This document shows positions 9,461 to 21,876 of a DNA stretch of 64,000 nt, one piece after another; position 1 is the first letter of the stretch, and every line of letters begins with the position of its first letter. The notes below the pieces were generated by a model. It saw only the letters and a program-made list of their open reading frames with translations, had not been told where the DNA came from and did not search any database. Origin of the DNA: Cordilura impudica (taxonomy: Eukaryota; Arthropoda; Insecta; Diptera; Scathophagidae); contig OY821518.1 in the NCBI GenBank assembly GCA_963682025.1, positions 142,204,529 to 142,268,528 of the forward strand, given 5' to 3'. Position numbers and translations under genes: made by a program.

Positions 9461-11826
9461 TTGACTTATATTTTTATTAATTTTGTAATGGCAGGCAAAT
9501 TCAGAATTGACTTCTGTAACATACGTGGACTGCGGACGAATGTTTTCGCCTTATGTGAGACCCAGGTAAGTGAGGATGCTGATCCACAAGATTTTCACAT
9601 ACCTGGTTATCACCTTCTATCCCTTTTTACTTTCCATAGGGGCCTTGCAATGTACATTCGCGACAATGTTGTTTACCAGTTGCAGCAACATCTGAACTGT
9701 AATGATGCAGAATTTAACTCACTTTGGTCTAAGTTCAAAATCAGATCACACATTTTGCATTTCGGGTTTCTATACAGAAGCCCAAACATAGAAAGGGAGC
9801 ATACCAATAATGGCTGCGATGCCCTTTCTGAATCCATAACTAAAATATTAGAAAGTTGCCCGAATAGCGAAATCGTAGTTGCCGGCGATTTCAATATTCA
9901 TAACTCTTCTTGGCTTCACCATTCGAGTCAAACAACTCCCGAAGGCCGTTACGTTGAGCTTTTCGCCGCGCATAACCACTTAGCGCAACTAATGAATGAA
10001 CCAACGCACATTCCATGCATTGAAGGGCAAAGCCAAAACATTCTCGACCTTTTTCTAACTTAACACCCTGTCAAGTATGAAGTGAAAATTCTTGCATCTC
10101 TCGCGTAATTCGGATCACTGCACCATTTCCGCATCTTTTTCGTACTCAGTTTTTATTTACGAAAAGGCTCGTTGGGCCGAGCTCAACGATTTCTTCAAGC
10201 ATTTCAACTGGAAAATTTGTTTCCTGGACAATAATATTGACACTGCAGCGATAATGGTGGAAAAAATAATTGTGCTTGGTATAAGATTATTCATTCCATC
10301 AAAGTACATTTCGGCTAAACCTAATCAAAAATCTTGGTTTAACCAGACTTGCCAACTTGGCCAACCTTTTCAGCCTTTCGTACCGTGCGGGAGTCTTTCC
10401 CTCTTGCTGGAAGGTTGCTAATGTCCAACCAATCCCTAAAAAGGGTGCGGCTAATAACCCTGAAAATTACCGTCCAATTTCAATCTGCTCTGCACTCTCA
10501 AAGGTGATGGAGAGCATGATCAATTTCCATTTTGTGAACTAACTATAGGCCAACTCACTTATTAATGATCGTCAGTATAGCTTCCGTAGAAATCGTTCCA
10601 CGGGAGATCTGTTAGCTCTACTTTCTGAGCGCTGGAGTCGATCCATTCGCAATTTTGGCGAAAGTAAAGTGGTTGCTCTAGATATTTCCAAGGCATTCGA
10701 TCGTGTGTGGCACGGTGCACTGATATCTAAGCTTATTGCATTTGGGGTCGGTAATGACTTCTCTCGATTTATATCGAGTTTTCTCAGAGATCGAACAATA
10801 CGTGTTGTTATTGATGGGGTCTCATCCAATGAGTTTCAGCTTAATTCAGGGGTACCCCAAGGTTCCGTTCCTTCTCCTTCTCTTTTCCTTATCTTTCTGA
10901 ACGACCTTCTTGGTCGAACTTTTAACTCTATATACTCTTTCGCAGATGACAGCAGCATTTGTCATTCATTTTCCTTTAATTGTAGGCCAAGCCTCTTGGA
11001 GGTGGGGGGCAAAAGGCGGACAATGAATGACACACTCAATCACAAGACTCAATGTTGTATGTTGGACCTAGGGCCATGGATTCAACAATGTCATCTGTAT
11101 ATATGGGTGGTATAGGTATTGAGGAGTCGGATACTCTTGATGTTCTAGGCATAAGAATTCAATGTGATGTTCGTTGGAACGAGCATGTTTTTCAAGTGTC
11201 GAAAGAAGCATTCAAGTGTCTTGGTTTTCTAAAACGGTGCAAAAATTACTTCACTCCTTCTGATCTTCTTAAAATCTAAACCACTTACATCCGATCGAAA
11301 ATGGAATACAACTCCCATATATGGGCAGGAGCTTCAAAGTCTATTTTGGAGCTACTGGACCGTGTGCAAAGGAGGGCGTTGATGCTCATCAATGACAGTA
11401 GGGTATCCAATTCTATTGACTCATTGGAACATCGTCGGAATGTGGGTTTTGTATCACTGTTCTATAGATACTACCATGGGAAATGTTCTTCTGAGATTAG
11501 CGAACTTATTCCAAGTGCCCGAGTTTCGGTTCGCTCAACCCGCTTCTCTAGTAGATCACATCCGTTTGTAGTTTATTGTCCAGTTGACCGCACAACGCAT
11601 TACAGAGAGAATTCGTTTATCAGTCGAACTAGTCGTATGTGGAATAAACTCCCCGCAGAGGTATTTCCTGACAGTTATAATCTAATAAAATTTAAGTCAA
11701 ATATCCACAAACACTACTCCCTTTTTCTTCCTTCCCATAACCTATTTTCCTGAGATCAACACAATGCACTGCATCTGTAGGGGGCATTCCCTGATTGTTG
11801 GTTAATAAATAAATAAAAAAAAAAAA
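9461..11826 (+). mobile_element. LINE (non-LTR retrotransposon), jockey/CR1-like
   Basis: This is a plus-strand fragment series of one LINE ORF2 with an A-rich (taaa/poly-A) tail at about 11802-11826. Domain order is endonuclease, reverse transcriptase, then a C-terminal region. The start is approximate because the 5' end is not defined. The clade is uncertain between jockey and CR1-like. It is interrupted by internal deletions and stops and is not functional. Confidence 0.85.
9491..11753 (+). pseudogene. LINE ORF2 (endonuclease and reverse transcriptase), broken
   Basis: The endonuclease part (9491-10063) begins FRIDFCNIRGLRTN, lacks the usual stretch up to LCETQ (internal deletion), and keeps FGFLYRSPN and VVAGDFNIHNSSW. 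SDHCTISA and KSWFNQTC follow (10092-10350), where another deletion joins directly to RT motifs: PIPKKGAANNPENYRPIS (about 10430-10480), ALDISKAFDRVWH (10670-10715), NSGVPQGSVPSPSLFLIFLN (about 10840-10900) and SFADDSSICH with the catalytic FADD (about 10938). The thumb/C-terminal part (11052-11753) ends SFISRTSRMWNKLPAEVFP. There are several frameshifts and a stop at 11277-11279. This is the coding remnant of an autonomous LINE. Confidence 0.85.
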
Positions 11827-11865
11827 CTATGATCAGCTAGATCATGCTCCCGCAAGCATCCACAT

Positions 11866-12165
11866 TTAGCTCATTTTTTTTATCTCTGTTGTAGACACAA
11901 ATGGGTCATATTTGGAGAATTTAACTATCTGATTTATCAATTTAGCTGACATTGTAGGATGCCGTCCGCGATTTTGGCTTTCAGATGGTTCTTTAGGGCA
12001 TTTCATATCATTGTTAGTGAGCAACCAAGAAGATTCTGCACTTCTACGTACGTTTTCCCCTCCGACATAAATTTGTTTTAAGTGCACGCTGAGCAACCGA
12101 ACAATGCTTATTACCTCACCACAAAGCTGTAAATTATAACCGAAATTTTGATAACAGAATACCAA
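11866..12165 (-). pseudogene. Tc1-like transposase N-terminal relic
   Basis: The minus-strand frame contains SQNRGRHPTMSAKLINQIVK followed by FSKYDPFVSTTEIKK. This matches the second DNA-binding helix-turn-helix of Tc1 transposases (GRP-x-K..., then NPFISSREI). The catalytic domain is missing. It directly follows the LINE tail. Confidence 0.6.
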
Positions 12166-12179
12166 AATCTAATAGAATA

Positions 12180-13290
12180 ACAAATTACTAACCTTTTTGC
12201 CAAATATTATTTAATTTTAATTTTAATTTTTGACGATATTCTTTTAATAACTACTATTATTTGACCGTCATAGTTAGCGAGGTGCTTGCAAAATATTAAA
12301 TTAAAAAAAAAAAAAACAATTTGTTTACATTGTGTTGTATATTTTATTGTTCTCTTTCTATATAACGGCATTATACAGAGTTAGCTTGTATAGTTGCTTG
12401 TGAACAAAATAATTAGTGTATAATTAAATTTAGAAATTAATAAATTTCTTCTTCATTTAAGTTTTCAATTTTTTTGCAATTCTTTTAAAAATTGTTATTT
12501 TAATTTATTGCAAACGAACAACTAAAGAAGATTAAACAATAAAAATCAAGCGTAGTTGCATGAAAAAGTGTATTTTACGAAGCAACATCAAAAAAGAAAT
12601 GAAAAGACGCAGGCTAAAATATTATCTTTGAGTTTATTAGCAATTTAATGAATGTTAGAATATATCTTCTTGACTATATAACAATATTTCATTATAATTT
12701 CAATTTTAAAAGAAATCTAAGTTGATTTACAATATCTTTATGTGGAATAACAAAATGTATGTAACTGTTTTGACAACAACATCTGGATCTGGGTTGTCTT
12801 TTGTTATACGAGTATATCTTAATCAACTTTGTAATTTTTGTTTTGGGAAACTTTCCATTCGGAGTTTTTATTTTGGCTAATTATTTCAGTATATCCTAGT
12901 TTATTCTGAAATATATTATTAGTTGTACATACATTTACATATATTAGTATAGTCTGAATATACTAGAGAACGCCGTTACTCTATTTGAAATTTCGTTGTC
13001 CTATTTAATTTTAAAATATATTTCAAAAATTTAAAATCAAATTAATTTTAATCCAAAAATTTATATTTTAAAATTTCTAATTGTATTTTAGAAAATATCT
13101 ATTAATGTATTTCATGACATTTACCAGAGGTACGTCAGTGATTTCTAAATCTATTTGATTGCTATTAGTCTATTGTCATTAAAAACTGTTAAGTTATAGA
13201 ATTTTCAAAAAATGAGTTATGAGGTTTCTATTGTAGTCAGAAAAGTAGGTACATATTTGGAAGAGTGTTTTTAGAATTCATAAGAAAAGA
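12180..13290. other. AT-rich non-coding stretch
   Basis: Poly-A/T runs and TA-rich DNA; I see no coding motif, splice structure or repeat boundary here. Confidence 0.5.
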
Positions 13291-14095
13291 AGTAAGAAAA
13301 TTATAGTCGGTCTAGACCGACCATATGATACCCTGTACCATGCGTTTAGAGACCCTATCTCATAGGACATAGAAAATAACTGGACATAGAAAATAAGCAT
13401 AAACCAAATTTGAGTGGGATTTTTATTAATTTTTTTGGCTGCAGATATGAAAAAGTTCATATCGGATGCTATATCTATATGGGGACTAGGCCCAAAAATG
13501 GACCGATCCTGACTATGTTTGGTAAGGTCTCTTGTATTTTGCAAAAATATATACAAACAAAATTTGAGAAGAATCAGTGCAATATTTTTGTTTTTTGATA
13601 GATTTAAGTGAAGATCGGGAAGCAGCTCTATATGGGGCCTATGACTAAGAGTTGTCCCACAGGGATCATTTTTGGACTACTGATTAATGGATGTAATAAA
13701 CACATACAAACCCAATTTGACTGAGATCTATATGATAATTTGGAACTTATGGCAATTTATGTCGATTTCATAGGGGTCATTTGTATGGGGGCTAGGTCTG
13801 AACATGGACCGATTCTCACCAATTTCAATAGCGTTCATCCCATGGCCGAGAGAAGCTTACATACCAAATTTCATCAAAATATATTCATATTTGCGACCTG
13901 CAGTTTGATTACAAGCTTTACATGGACAGACGGACGGACGGACGGACGGATGGACGGACATAGTTAAATCGAATCAGATAGTGATTCTGATTCGATCGGT
14001 ATAATAAAAGATGGGTCTAGGTCAAATATTTTTGGTAGTTACAAACAGCAGCATAAAGTCATTATACCCAAACCACATAGTGGTATAGGGTATAA
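13291..14095 (+). repeat. Family R repeat, copy R1
   Basis: It begins agtaagaaaattatag plus the near-palindrome tcggtctagaccga and ends accacatagtggtatagggt. It contains tggggactaggcccaaaaat, tttatgtcgatttcataggg and a GACG/GACA array (cggacggacggacgga, about 13925-13960). Near-identical copies lie at 14125, 41394 (inverted) and 49484. Long reading frames across it are conserved only because the DNA is conserved. The (GTCY)n array recalls the mini-me/DINE-type repeats described in Diptera. Confidence 0.85.
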
Positions 14096-14124
14096 ACACA
14101 ATGATTAGTCATTTGGAATCCTAA

Positions 14125-14899
14125 CAAGTAAGAAAATTATAGTCGGTCTAGACCGACTATACAATACCCTATACCATGTGTTTAGAAACCCTATCTCTTA
14201 GGCCCAACTAACTTGACATAGAAAATAAGCAAAAACCAAATTTGAGTGGGATTTTTATTAATTTTTTTGGCTGCAGATATGAAAAAGTTCATATCGGATG
14301 CTATATCTATATGGGGACTGGGTCCAAAAATGGACCGATCCTGATCATGTTTGGAAAAGTCTCTTGTATTTTGCAAAAATATATACAAACCAAATCTGAG
14401 AAGAATCAGTGCAATATTTTTGTTTTTAATAGATTTAAGTGAAGATCGGGAAGCAGCCCTATATGGGGCCAAAAGGATCATTTTTGGACTACTCAATAGT
14501 GGATGTAATGAACGCATAGAAACCCAATTTGGGTAAGATCTATATGACAATTTGGATCTTATGGCAATTTATGTCGATTTCATAGGGGTAATTTGTATGG
14601 GGGCTAGGTCTGAACATTGACCGATTCTCACCAATTTCAATAGCGTTCATTCCATGGCCGATAAAAGCTTATATACCAAATTTCATCAAAATATATTCAT
14701 ATTTGTGACCTGCAGTTTGATTACAAGGTTTACATGGACACACAGACGGACGGACGGACGGACATTGTTAAATCAACTCAAAAAGTGATTCTGATTCGAT
14801 CGCTATAATTAAAGATGGGTCTAGGTCAAATATTTTTGGATGTTACAAACAGCAGCACAAAGTCATTATACCCGAACCACATAGTCGTATAGGGTATAA
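14125..14899 (+). repeat. Family R repeat, copy R2
   Basis: Same structure and orientation as R1, 30 bp downstream of it, with a small deletion around 14470. It begins aagtaagaaaattatagtcg and ends gtcgtatagggtata. Confidence 0.85.
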
Positions 14900-16804
14900 A
14901 AACCAGCATTATGAAAGTGTTAAAGATTACAATTTATTAGTGTTCATAATTTTATTAACTGAAAACTAAATTAAAAAAAAAATAAGGAAATAAAATTTAA
15001 AAAATAAAAAACCGTTAAAATTTCGAAAAAACAAAATTATACTATAATTAAATTTTTTTAACGAAAATTTGTTAGATCATTTTTATCGCCGCCACGAGTC
15101 TGTCTGCAAGGGGAAAGGGTTAAAAATCGATCCAAAGTTTTTTCGGCAGAAAAACAGACACCACGAGTTAAAAAAAACGGAGTAATAACAATTTATTTGG
15201 CTTTTTATCAAAAATATTTCACATCACACTCATATATCAATAATTTATATTTGTAAAATGGTTGACATTTATCTTAGACCGAGTTTTTGGGCTTAGTTTG
15301 ATTAAACTCAAATTTGTTAACACTTATAACTTCGAAACTATTTGACTAAAGATTTAAAAATTTGAGTTTTATCAAACTAAGTTTAACTAATATCCCAAAA
15401 AGTCGTCTTAGTCTAAAAATAAACTAAAAAAATAAAACTATGTCGAAGAAAACACAATTTATCTTTGTTTAAGAATAATGTATCTTAATATTTAAATGTT
15501 AGCTAATTTTGTTTGTTTTATAAAATATTCAATTATTCATATTTGTTCTAAATAATTGGTCACAATTGCAGAACTAGTTTATGCCACAAGACCACAAATA
15601 TGACAGGGCCAAACAATACATTTACTAGAGTTGTTTTGTTGTTGAATCGAATCGAATTGAAATCGAGTAAGAAACAAAAATTGAAAAACAGTAAGTGCTT
15701 TAGTAGTGAATAAAAAATAATTTAATATACATAATTAACCATTAAAATAAATCCTTAATGCTAAATTAGCAAACCAAAGTAAGTACAATTTTTTTCTCTC
15801 AAATTATTACTATTATTGAATTGTCGTAATGGTTGCTGAGTTGGTTGATTGATTGATGGATTGAAATGTCTTAAAAAAATATCTAAATGTTTTGTAAATT
15901 GTAAATTTTAAGCAAACAAATTTTGTATATGGGGCAGTTTTAGTGTAATCTTATAATTTCCTTTAAATGCATTCAAACAAACATATTTACTACAATTTTG
16001 ATTAGTTTTTAAGGTTGACAAAGAAGTGCTAAAAAAAATGAGTTGAAAAGGCAAAAAAACACAAATTAAAAACATCTGATGGTTACAGGTTATTCTCTTT
16101 TTCTTTTGTTTGTTTTAAAAATTAACTCATTTAACATTCAATATTCATCACAATTTATGCAATATCATTTAAAATTTGACTTCAATACAATATCCGACAT
16201 ACAGATATGGACAAAGAACGAAAATAACAAATCGGAAACAAGTTAACAAACATTTTTAATTTGCTATTTCAGAGTTTAATATTAATGTTTTTATGGGTTA
16301 ATCCACATTTCGGAAAGCTGGCAAAACAAATTTCAGCCCATGGGACTAGTACGCATAAATATATTACTAATAAGGTTCTAGATGTGTCTTTTACGTCCTC
16401 TGTCTAACCCCTTTATTGCCAGATCACAAATTTAAATTGCTAATCATTACAACATTTTATATAGAATTCTATTTAATTTCAGAAAATTTAAATCATTTAA
16501 AATTTAGAAACTATTATTTGAGCTCAGAAAAAACATTCCAAAGTAAACTTCACATTTCAATTACTTCAAATGGAAGTAGCAGAATTTATATTCATTTTTC
16601 CGAAATCTCAGATTACATATTCAGAATTTTAATAGTTTTTAAAATTCAAGTTTCCTGCCTTGTAATAGAACTTCAGTAAGAAAGATACGACCAACAAAGC
16701 GTCTCTTAAAGATATAAGGAGTGAGTTCGAAAAAATCTTAACATAAATAAAATCTCATAATAAGGAAGCCATTGATTGGACCTAGAGTTTTTATTGTTTT
16801 TATT
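14900..16804. other. AT-rich non-coding stretch
   Basis: No domain was found. A gtaagtg donor-like site lies at about 15692-15698 (aaaaacagtaagtgc); it could belong to an untranslated exon of the plus-strand host gene, but nothing else supports this. Confidence 0.4.
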
Positions 16805-17060
16805 TACACTTCCATTAGGGATTTTATAGTGGTTTCTGTCTCATTTTGGGATACCTGTTTTGTGTTCTTCAACTCCCTTTTCACAAGATGATATCAATTC
16901 AGACCAAAAATATGTAGACACATTGTGTTTTTTATTGCAAACACTTCCTAATATAAATTGTGGTATTTATAGAGACCGTTGTAACAAATGACTTGCTTCG
17001 TTTACCGCAACTGCATATTGCTTGCAATACCAGGAATTTTTTTTTTTAGAAATTTCGTCT
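16805..17060 (-). pseudogene. ITm-family transposase relic (C-terminal part, inverted)
   Basis: The reverse complement matches, with gaps, the transposase end at 17480-17662: cttgtgaaaagggagttgaa, aaaacaggtatccc and aaccactataaaatcc have counterparts there. It also matches the relic at 22788-23110. It is too decayed to translate. Confidence 0.5.
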
Positions 17061-17379
17061 ACATTTGCAGCAGGAGTATTTTTTTATGAAACATGATTTC
17101 AATATTAGTGCTTTGTTTTTGGCCTTTAAATTTTTAACAGAGTTCCTGGAATATTTTGGACTTTGAATATGTTCAAACCTGCATTGGCTTTAACTTTTCG
17201 CACCAAATAGTCGGAGCACTGAGCTAATCTATTTTTATGTTGAACTTTCTTTCTTCCCGCACCAGGCCAAATTCTCCTGATAATTTCTTATATCATTGGA
17301 AACAGTTTATCGGCAGACCTTTGATTCTTTGATCAACTTTTTATAGGACCAAGTTGAATTTTATTGAAAATGTTACATT

Positions 17380-17662
17380 TGTTACAACAGGTTCTATAAA
17401 TACCAAAGTTTCATAAGCCAACACATATGTTTGACCCGATTTGTCATCACTACGGTAGTTGCACAAAAACACTTTGCACTAAGGGAGGCAAATCCTCCAA
17501 ATTATCCGCAACTTAGGGTAGTGGAAAGATATTGGGCTTTTGTGAAAAAGCAATTGAAGAGCGCAAAACAGGTGTCCCAAATGTTTAAGATTTTAAGCAG
17601 AGATGTATTAGCTGTTACAAAAAAGTGACAAAAACCACTATAATATCCGTAATGGAAGGGTT
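17380..17662 (+). pseudogene. Tc1/mariner-superfamily transposase C-terminal relic
   Basis: After a degenerate PDL-x-x-HY-type block (17430-17450, frameshifted) the frame reads LREANPPNYPQLRVVERYWA then FVKKQLKSAKQVSQ, ending at a stop at 17626-17628. The EANPPN-x-PQLRP-x-E-x-W motif holds the last catalytic Glu of an insect ITm lineage, perhaps the DD37E group (not verified). It lies opposite the inverted relic at 16805-17060, forming an imperfect palindrome. Confidence 0.7.
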
Positions 17663-18761
17663 CCGGAAAAGGTCCATAAGTTCATAAAAAGTGATAAGAA
17701 CTAAAGACGTTATATTTTTTGTAAGCTTTAATATAATTTCAATTAAATCAAAACTCATGTGTTCAATGGTTTCCATATTATTTATGTTAAATTTTTTCAA
17801 TCTCACTTCTTAATACTATACTAATTGTAGTGATGAGCTAAAAATTACTACATTTAAAAATAAAAACATGGTACATAATAGATGGATATAAAAAGTAAAT
17901 TTCTTAACACTGCAAAAAATTAAACATGGGAATATTTTTTTTTGTACCCAAGCGAGTACAGTTGTGAACTTCATAAATTTGTTTTGTTGGTTCTAACGTT
18001 TCATATTTGCATCTACAAGGAATTCTTAAAATCCATTTGTAACTGGTAGACGCCATTGTACTTTGTCCATATCTGTACTAAAGTGGATAGATCGGCGCAC
18101 ACGAGAAACTGGTTAGTACACATTTACATTTCTTTATCACATTTACGTTTTAATAAAAATCATAATTCATAATTCACAAATTTTCAAAAATATATAGACT
18201 TATATCTGTTTAACTGACAGTGAGTACCTTAAAATAAAAAAAAAATCAAAGTATTTTGTCAAAACACTATGTGTCGCTTTCACATGAAAAACGACGAATA
18301 GTAAGTACGTTCCATATTTGTTTTATTTATTCCAATCTCTTTAATTATACTTCTACTATTTCTATTACCAAAAAACAAAATACAATTTAAAACAAACTGC
18401 CTTTTTTATATTCATTGTAATGCGAATCAAATTATTCAATTTAAAACAAACAACAACAAAAAAATACACTTCACTATTATTGATCTATAAAACAAAATAA
18501 TATATACCTAAATTAATTTATTATAAAATTAATATTGTCATTATTGTTATTATTATTTAATTTTTTTTTTTTCAAATTTAAGTAAAAAAAAGAAACAACA
18601 ATCCTAATAACATTTAGATAATTATATTTTTTTTGTGTATAACTTAATTTAATATTAGACCTCAAATTGTGTGGGTCCTCTATTAACAGTGTTGTGACGT
18701 TTGTTTGTGTTAATCATGTTTTTTCTATTCTTTCGTTTCTTCGTTTTTTATTATGCAATAG
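17663..18761. other. AT-rich non-coding stretch, end of an intron
   Basis: No coding motif was seen. The last 40 bases (ttttctattctttcgtttct onward) form a pyrimidine-rich tract ending in AG at 18760-18761, the acceptor of the host exon. Confidence 0.5.
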
Positions 18762-18906
18762 ATGCAATTACCGAATGGTCAAATGCAATTAATACAGCCA
18801 ATGATGCGGCCTGCAATGACACTTGGACACCCTCACCATCAACATCATCACGCTTTACTTGGTGGAAATTTATTGCGGGCACCCGGCGGCATGCCAGGAA
18901 TGCCAG
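18762..18906 (+). CDS. Host gene, penultimate coding exon (Met/Pro/Gly/His-rich protein)
   Basis: This exon is preceded by a strong pyrimidine tract and AG, and followed by a G|GTAAAA donor. Read in phase 0 it gives MQLPNGQMQLIQPMMRP, a His-rich stretch (LGHPHHQHHHALLGG) and NLLRAPGGMPGMPG, the last Gly codon being split across the intron. Its base composition is far richer in GC than the surroundings and the frame is free of stops. The first codon is ATG, but with phase-0 entry this may be an internal exon whose upstream exons lie outside the window. Joining to 23390-23544 continues the same Met/Gly/Pro composition in frame, which is the main support. I do not recognise the gene; low-complexity tails of this kind are common in RNA-binding proteins, but that is only a possibility. 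Confidence 0.75.
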
Positions 18907-19230
18907 GTAAAACTTTTTTTTACTAAACAATAAAATATAAGAAATTCTAGGATTTTATGTAAAAGCAAGTTTCTATATATCATTTGGGTTATTTTCTATT
19001 TAAAATCAATGAATTTGTTACTCTCACCCTCTTAGAATTCATAAAATACTGGTGCAAAAATTGTACCTTACTTAACTAAGAAATGTTAAAAATCTTGGGC
19101 CTTTAGCTTTTATAGACACCGAAATAGGGTGGTGTGAAAAGTGAAGAAAATCATTAGGATGTTGCATTGATTTCTGAATTATAAATGTAAAATCAAGACA
19201 AGTATAAAATTAAAAAAAAAAAAAAAACAA

Positions 19231-19285
19231 GTAAGAGTGTTAAATTCGGATATGCCGATTATTTAATACCCTTCACCTGGCACTA
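19231..19285. repeat. Short dipteran repeat fragment (ttcggatatgccga type)
   Basis: aagtaagagtgttaaattcg with a gccgattatttaatac continuation resembles the end of a common fly repeat. A related fragment, ttctgctgtgccgaatctta, lies at 25055-25074. Confidence 0.4.
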
Positions 19286-19796
19286 AAGGCACTAAAAAAA
19301 ACTTTTATTAAGAAAAAAAAAAAAGATCTTAAAAACAATAATTTTTAAGGGTACTTTTTAAGAAAATGTACTTTTTTCATGAAACATTAAGACGACTTCA
19401 AACACAATTATAGCGAGACAATAAAATACAAATTTAGAATTACAACAACCACATAGAAAATTTATATTTTTCTACGAGTTTTTTTTTAATTTTTTATTGA
19501 TATCTCGTGATCTATGGATCAAGTAGCTCACATAAATAGCAATTATTTCCCAAAAAAGATAATATTTGCTATTTATTTGATCATATCTTGATTTTCACAG
19601 ACAACATCCAGACAGATATATGCTCATTCGCATACAGCAAGAATATATACGAGCCCCAACCACTATTAATTCGTACACCAAACATTTTTTGACAATATAC
19701 ATTTTACGAAATAATATCGTAGTCGAAAGATTTTCTCTTCTGAAAGATTATTTTATTGTCTTTAAATCTATAAAAATATGTAAGTATGCACACATA

Positions 19797-20728
19797 AAGG
19801 GTGATTCTTTAAGAGCTATAGGAAAGTTTTCAAAAAAAAAAAAAAACACATAAAATTCAGAAAAATGCATGAAATCTTTATTTGAATCGATAGTACGGTC
19901 CATATAATTTAATGTTTAAAGATTATTTCACGCAAATGTTGACCGTGACTACGCCTCAAATGGTCCATCCGCTTAGTCCAATTTTGGCATACTCTTTCCA
20001 ACATTTCGGCCGGTATCTCACGAATAAATGCTTCAATTTTGTCTTCCAATGCGTCAATTGAAGCGGGATTGTCTGTATAGACATGAGCTTTAACATAGCT
20101 CCACAAAAAACAGTCTAAAGGCGTTAAATCGCACGATCTAGGCGGCCAATTGACCGGTCCCGAACGTGAAATAAAATGTTCACTGAACTCGCCTCTCAAT
20201 AAGTCCATTGTTGCGCGTGCTGTGTGGCATGTGGCACCGTCTTGTTGAATCCACATGTCATGCAAGTCAAGCTCTTGCATTTTGGGCAAAAAAAAGTTGG
20301 ATATCATCTCTCGGTAGCACTCAATTGCTGCGAACGGCGACGAATCGATAATTAATGGTCATCATAAACACTGGCCGATACAGCTGCGATATTTTCTTCA
20401 GTTCGCACTCTACGTAAGCGTGTTGGTGGTTTAATGTCCAACAATGTAAATTTGGTGCGAAATTTAGTCACAATAGCCCGAATAGCCGCTTCAGTGGGTC
20501 GATTAAACTGACCATAAAATGAAAGAAGCGCGCGATGAACTTTCTTAACAGAGCACGCATTTTGATAATAAAATTCAATAACTTGCAAGCGTTGTTCGTT
20601 TGTAAGACGATTCATGGTTAAATTATAGACCAAACTGAAGATGTTTGACAATGAAACAAAACACGAAGAGTGCGTCAGCTGTTTAAACCAGTGTTGCCAA
20701 AAAGATAATAGTAAAAAAAATAACCCTT
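19797..20728 (-). mobile_element. rosa-like (DD41D) mariner, copy A, internally deleted
   Basis: The left end AAGGGTGATTCTTTAAGAG and the right end (inverse: AAGGGTTATTTTTTTTAC) are bounded by TA on both sides (19795-19796 and 20729-20730), the ITm target duplication. At 932 bp it is about 0.4 kb shorter than a full element, because the transposase middle is missing. Confidence 0.85.
19909..20615 (-). pseudogene. rosa-like transposase, copy A, central deletion
   Basis: The start is ATG at 20615 (MNRLTNEQRLQVIEFYY), a helix-turn-helix N-terminus. The frame runs through RTEENIAAVSASVYDDH to the RRRSQQL region, then joins directly to the REMISNFF region; comparison with copy B shows about 135 residues are lost, including the first catalytic Asp. 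The rest keeps WIQQDGATCHTA and WPPRSCDLTPLDCFLW. The spacing between these two acidic residues is 41, as in the DD41D (rosa) group. The frame ends at IIFKH. It is non-autonomous and lies on the strand opposite the host gene. Confidence 0.8.
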
Positions 20729-20821
20729 TATTATCACACAATGTTTTACAAAATTTTAATTAACCAATTGTTCATTATATTTTATAAAATAATTTGACTA
20801 ATATTAATTCGTACAGTGGTT

Positions 20822-21012
20822 ATTTATACCCAATACCACTAAGTGGACAGGGTATAATGAGTTTGTGCTGATGTTTATAACTACTAAAAATATTTGACAT
20901 GGATTCATCTTTTATTACACCGATCACTTTCTGAGTCGATTTAGCGATGTCCGTCTGTCGTCTGCCCGTCTGTTTAGTCTAATCGTCTAGACCGACCATA
21001 ATTTTCTTACTA
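20822..21012 (-). repeat. Family R repeat, deletion derivative R5
   Basis: An inverted copy keeping only both ends: tataccactaa-type and aaatatttgac at one side, gtccgtctgtcg, and tctagaccgaccataatttt-type at the other. Most of the 0.8 kb body is absent. Confidence 0.75.
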
Positions 21013-21039
21013 GTTTTCTAATTTAAAACTGCGTAACAC

Positions 21040-21265
21040 CACCTTTGCTCTTGAAAACAATTTCTAATAGCTTTATCATATTTATGAATTTTTTGACATC
21101 CTTCAGGGGTTGTGGGTCATGAGAGCCCAGAGGTTTTTCAATTGGGTTCTGGTCTGGGATGGACGATGGCCAATCCAGAACATCAATTCCATATTCTTGG
21201 AGCCAATTTTGTTGTTGTTATTTTTGCCGTATGGGAAGATCATGTTGAAATTCATAGTCACCGCA
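21040..21265 (-). pseudogene. Tc1-like transposase C-terminal relic
   Basis: The minus strand reads WLQEYGIDVLDWPSSIPDQN followed by PIEKPLGS, the last-Glu block of Tc1 transposases, then a tail with KDVKKFINMIKLLE and FKSKGGVTQ. It is similar in kind to the relic at 1-440, with no intact frame upstream. Confidence 0.75.
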
Positions 21266-21466
21266 ATCGGTACTGATGGAATGAGATTTTATTGCAATAT
21301 ATTAATATATTTTTTTCGCATTTACGCGGTTCCAATACTGAATTGAATTGAAGCTAAAAATCTAGCTGAAAGCTTAACAGAGCGCTTTAAGCAGTCTTTA
21401 TTATATTCCTCCATGATTTTACGAATCGCCCCCTTTTTCTGGGATGGCCGACGCATACGTCATTCT

Positions 21467-21876
21467 TATGCCGTTTTCTTTTCTGACAAAAAATTTCGCA
21501 CTTTTTTTACCCTCTTTTCGAAAAGTGTATTTTTTTATATATTCTGAGTTAAGAGCAACCTTATCTTATATATCAATCGAAAGGTCTCACAGTCAGCCCC
21601 TCATAAATCGCAAAAAATTGCAGCCATTGACTTCTTTCAGGTCATAGTGTCAGAATATTTCCCCATTTTTCCTCCTTTTTTGAATGTTTTCACCCTATGA
21701 CTTCAAAGAGGATAATAATTAAATTTGTTTGCATTTTATGAACACAGCTCTTTGAGACCTTTCGATTGATATATAATATAAGGTTTCTCTTAATTTAGAA
21801 TATATAAAAAAATACACTTTTCCAAAAAAGGGCAAACAAAGGGCGAAATTTTTTGTCAGAAAAGAAAACGGCATTA
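21467..21876. repeat. Inverted-repeat (foldback) element, arms about 123 bp
   Basis: The left arm 21467-21589 (atgccgttttcttttctgac ... atcaatcgaaaggtctca) is matched inversely by 21754-21876 (gagacctttcgattgat ... gtcagaaaagaaaacggcat). The arms are separated by about 165 bp. Outer flanks show no obvious target duplication. Confidence 0.8.

Noticed and set aside
13740..13967. Conserved frame ending in TDGRTDGR, present in several family R copies
   Set aside because: Conservation follows from DNA repeat identity; the TDGR tail is the GACG microsatellite; no start or domain is shared with known proteins.
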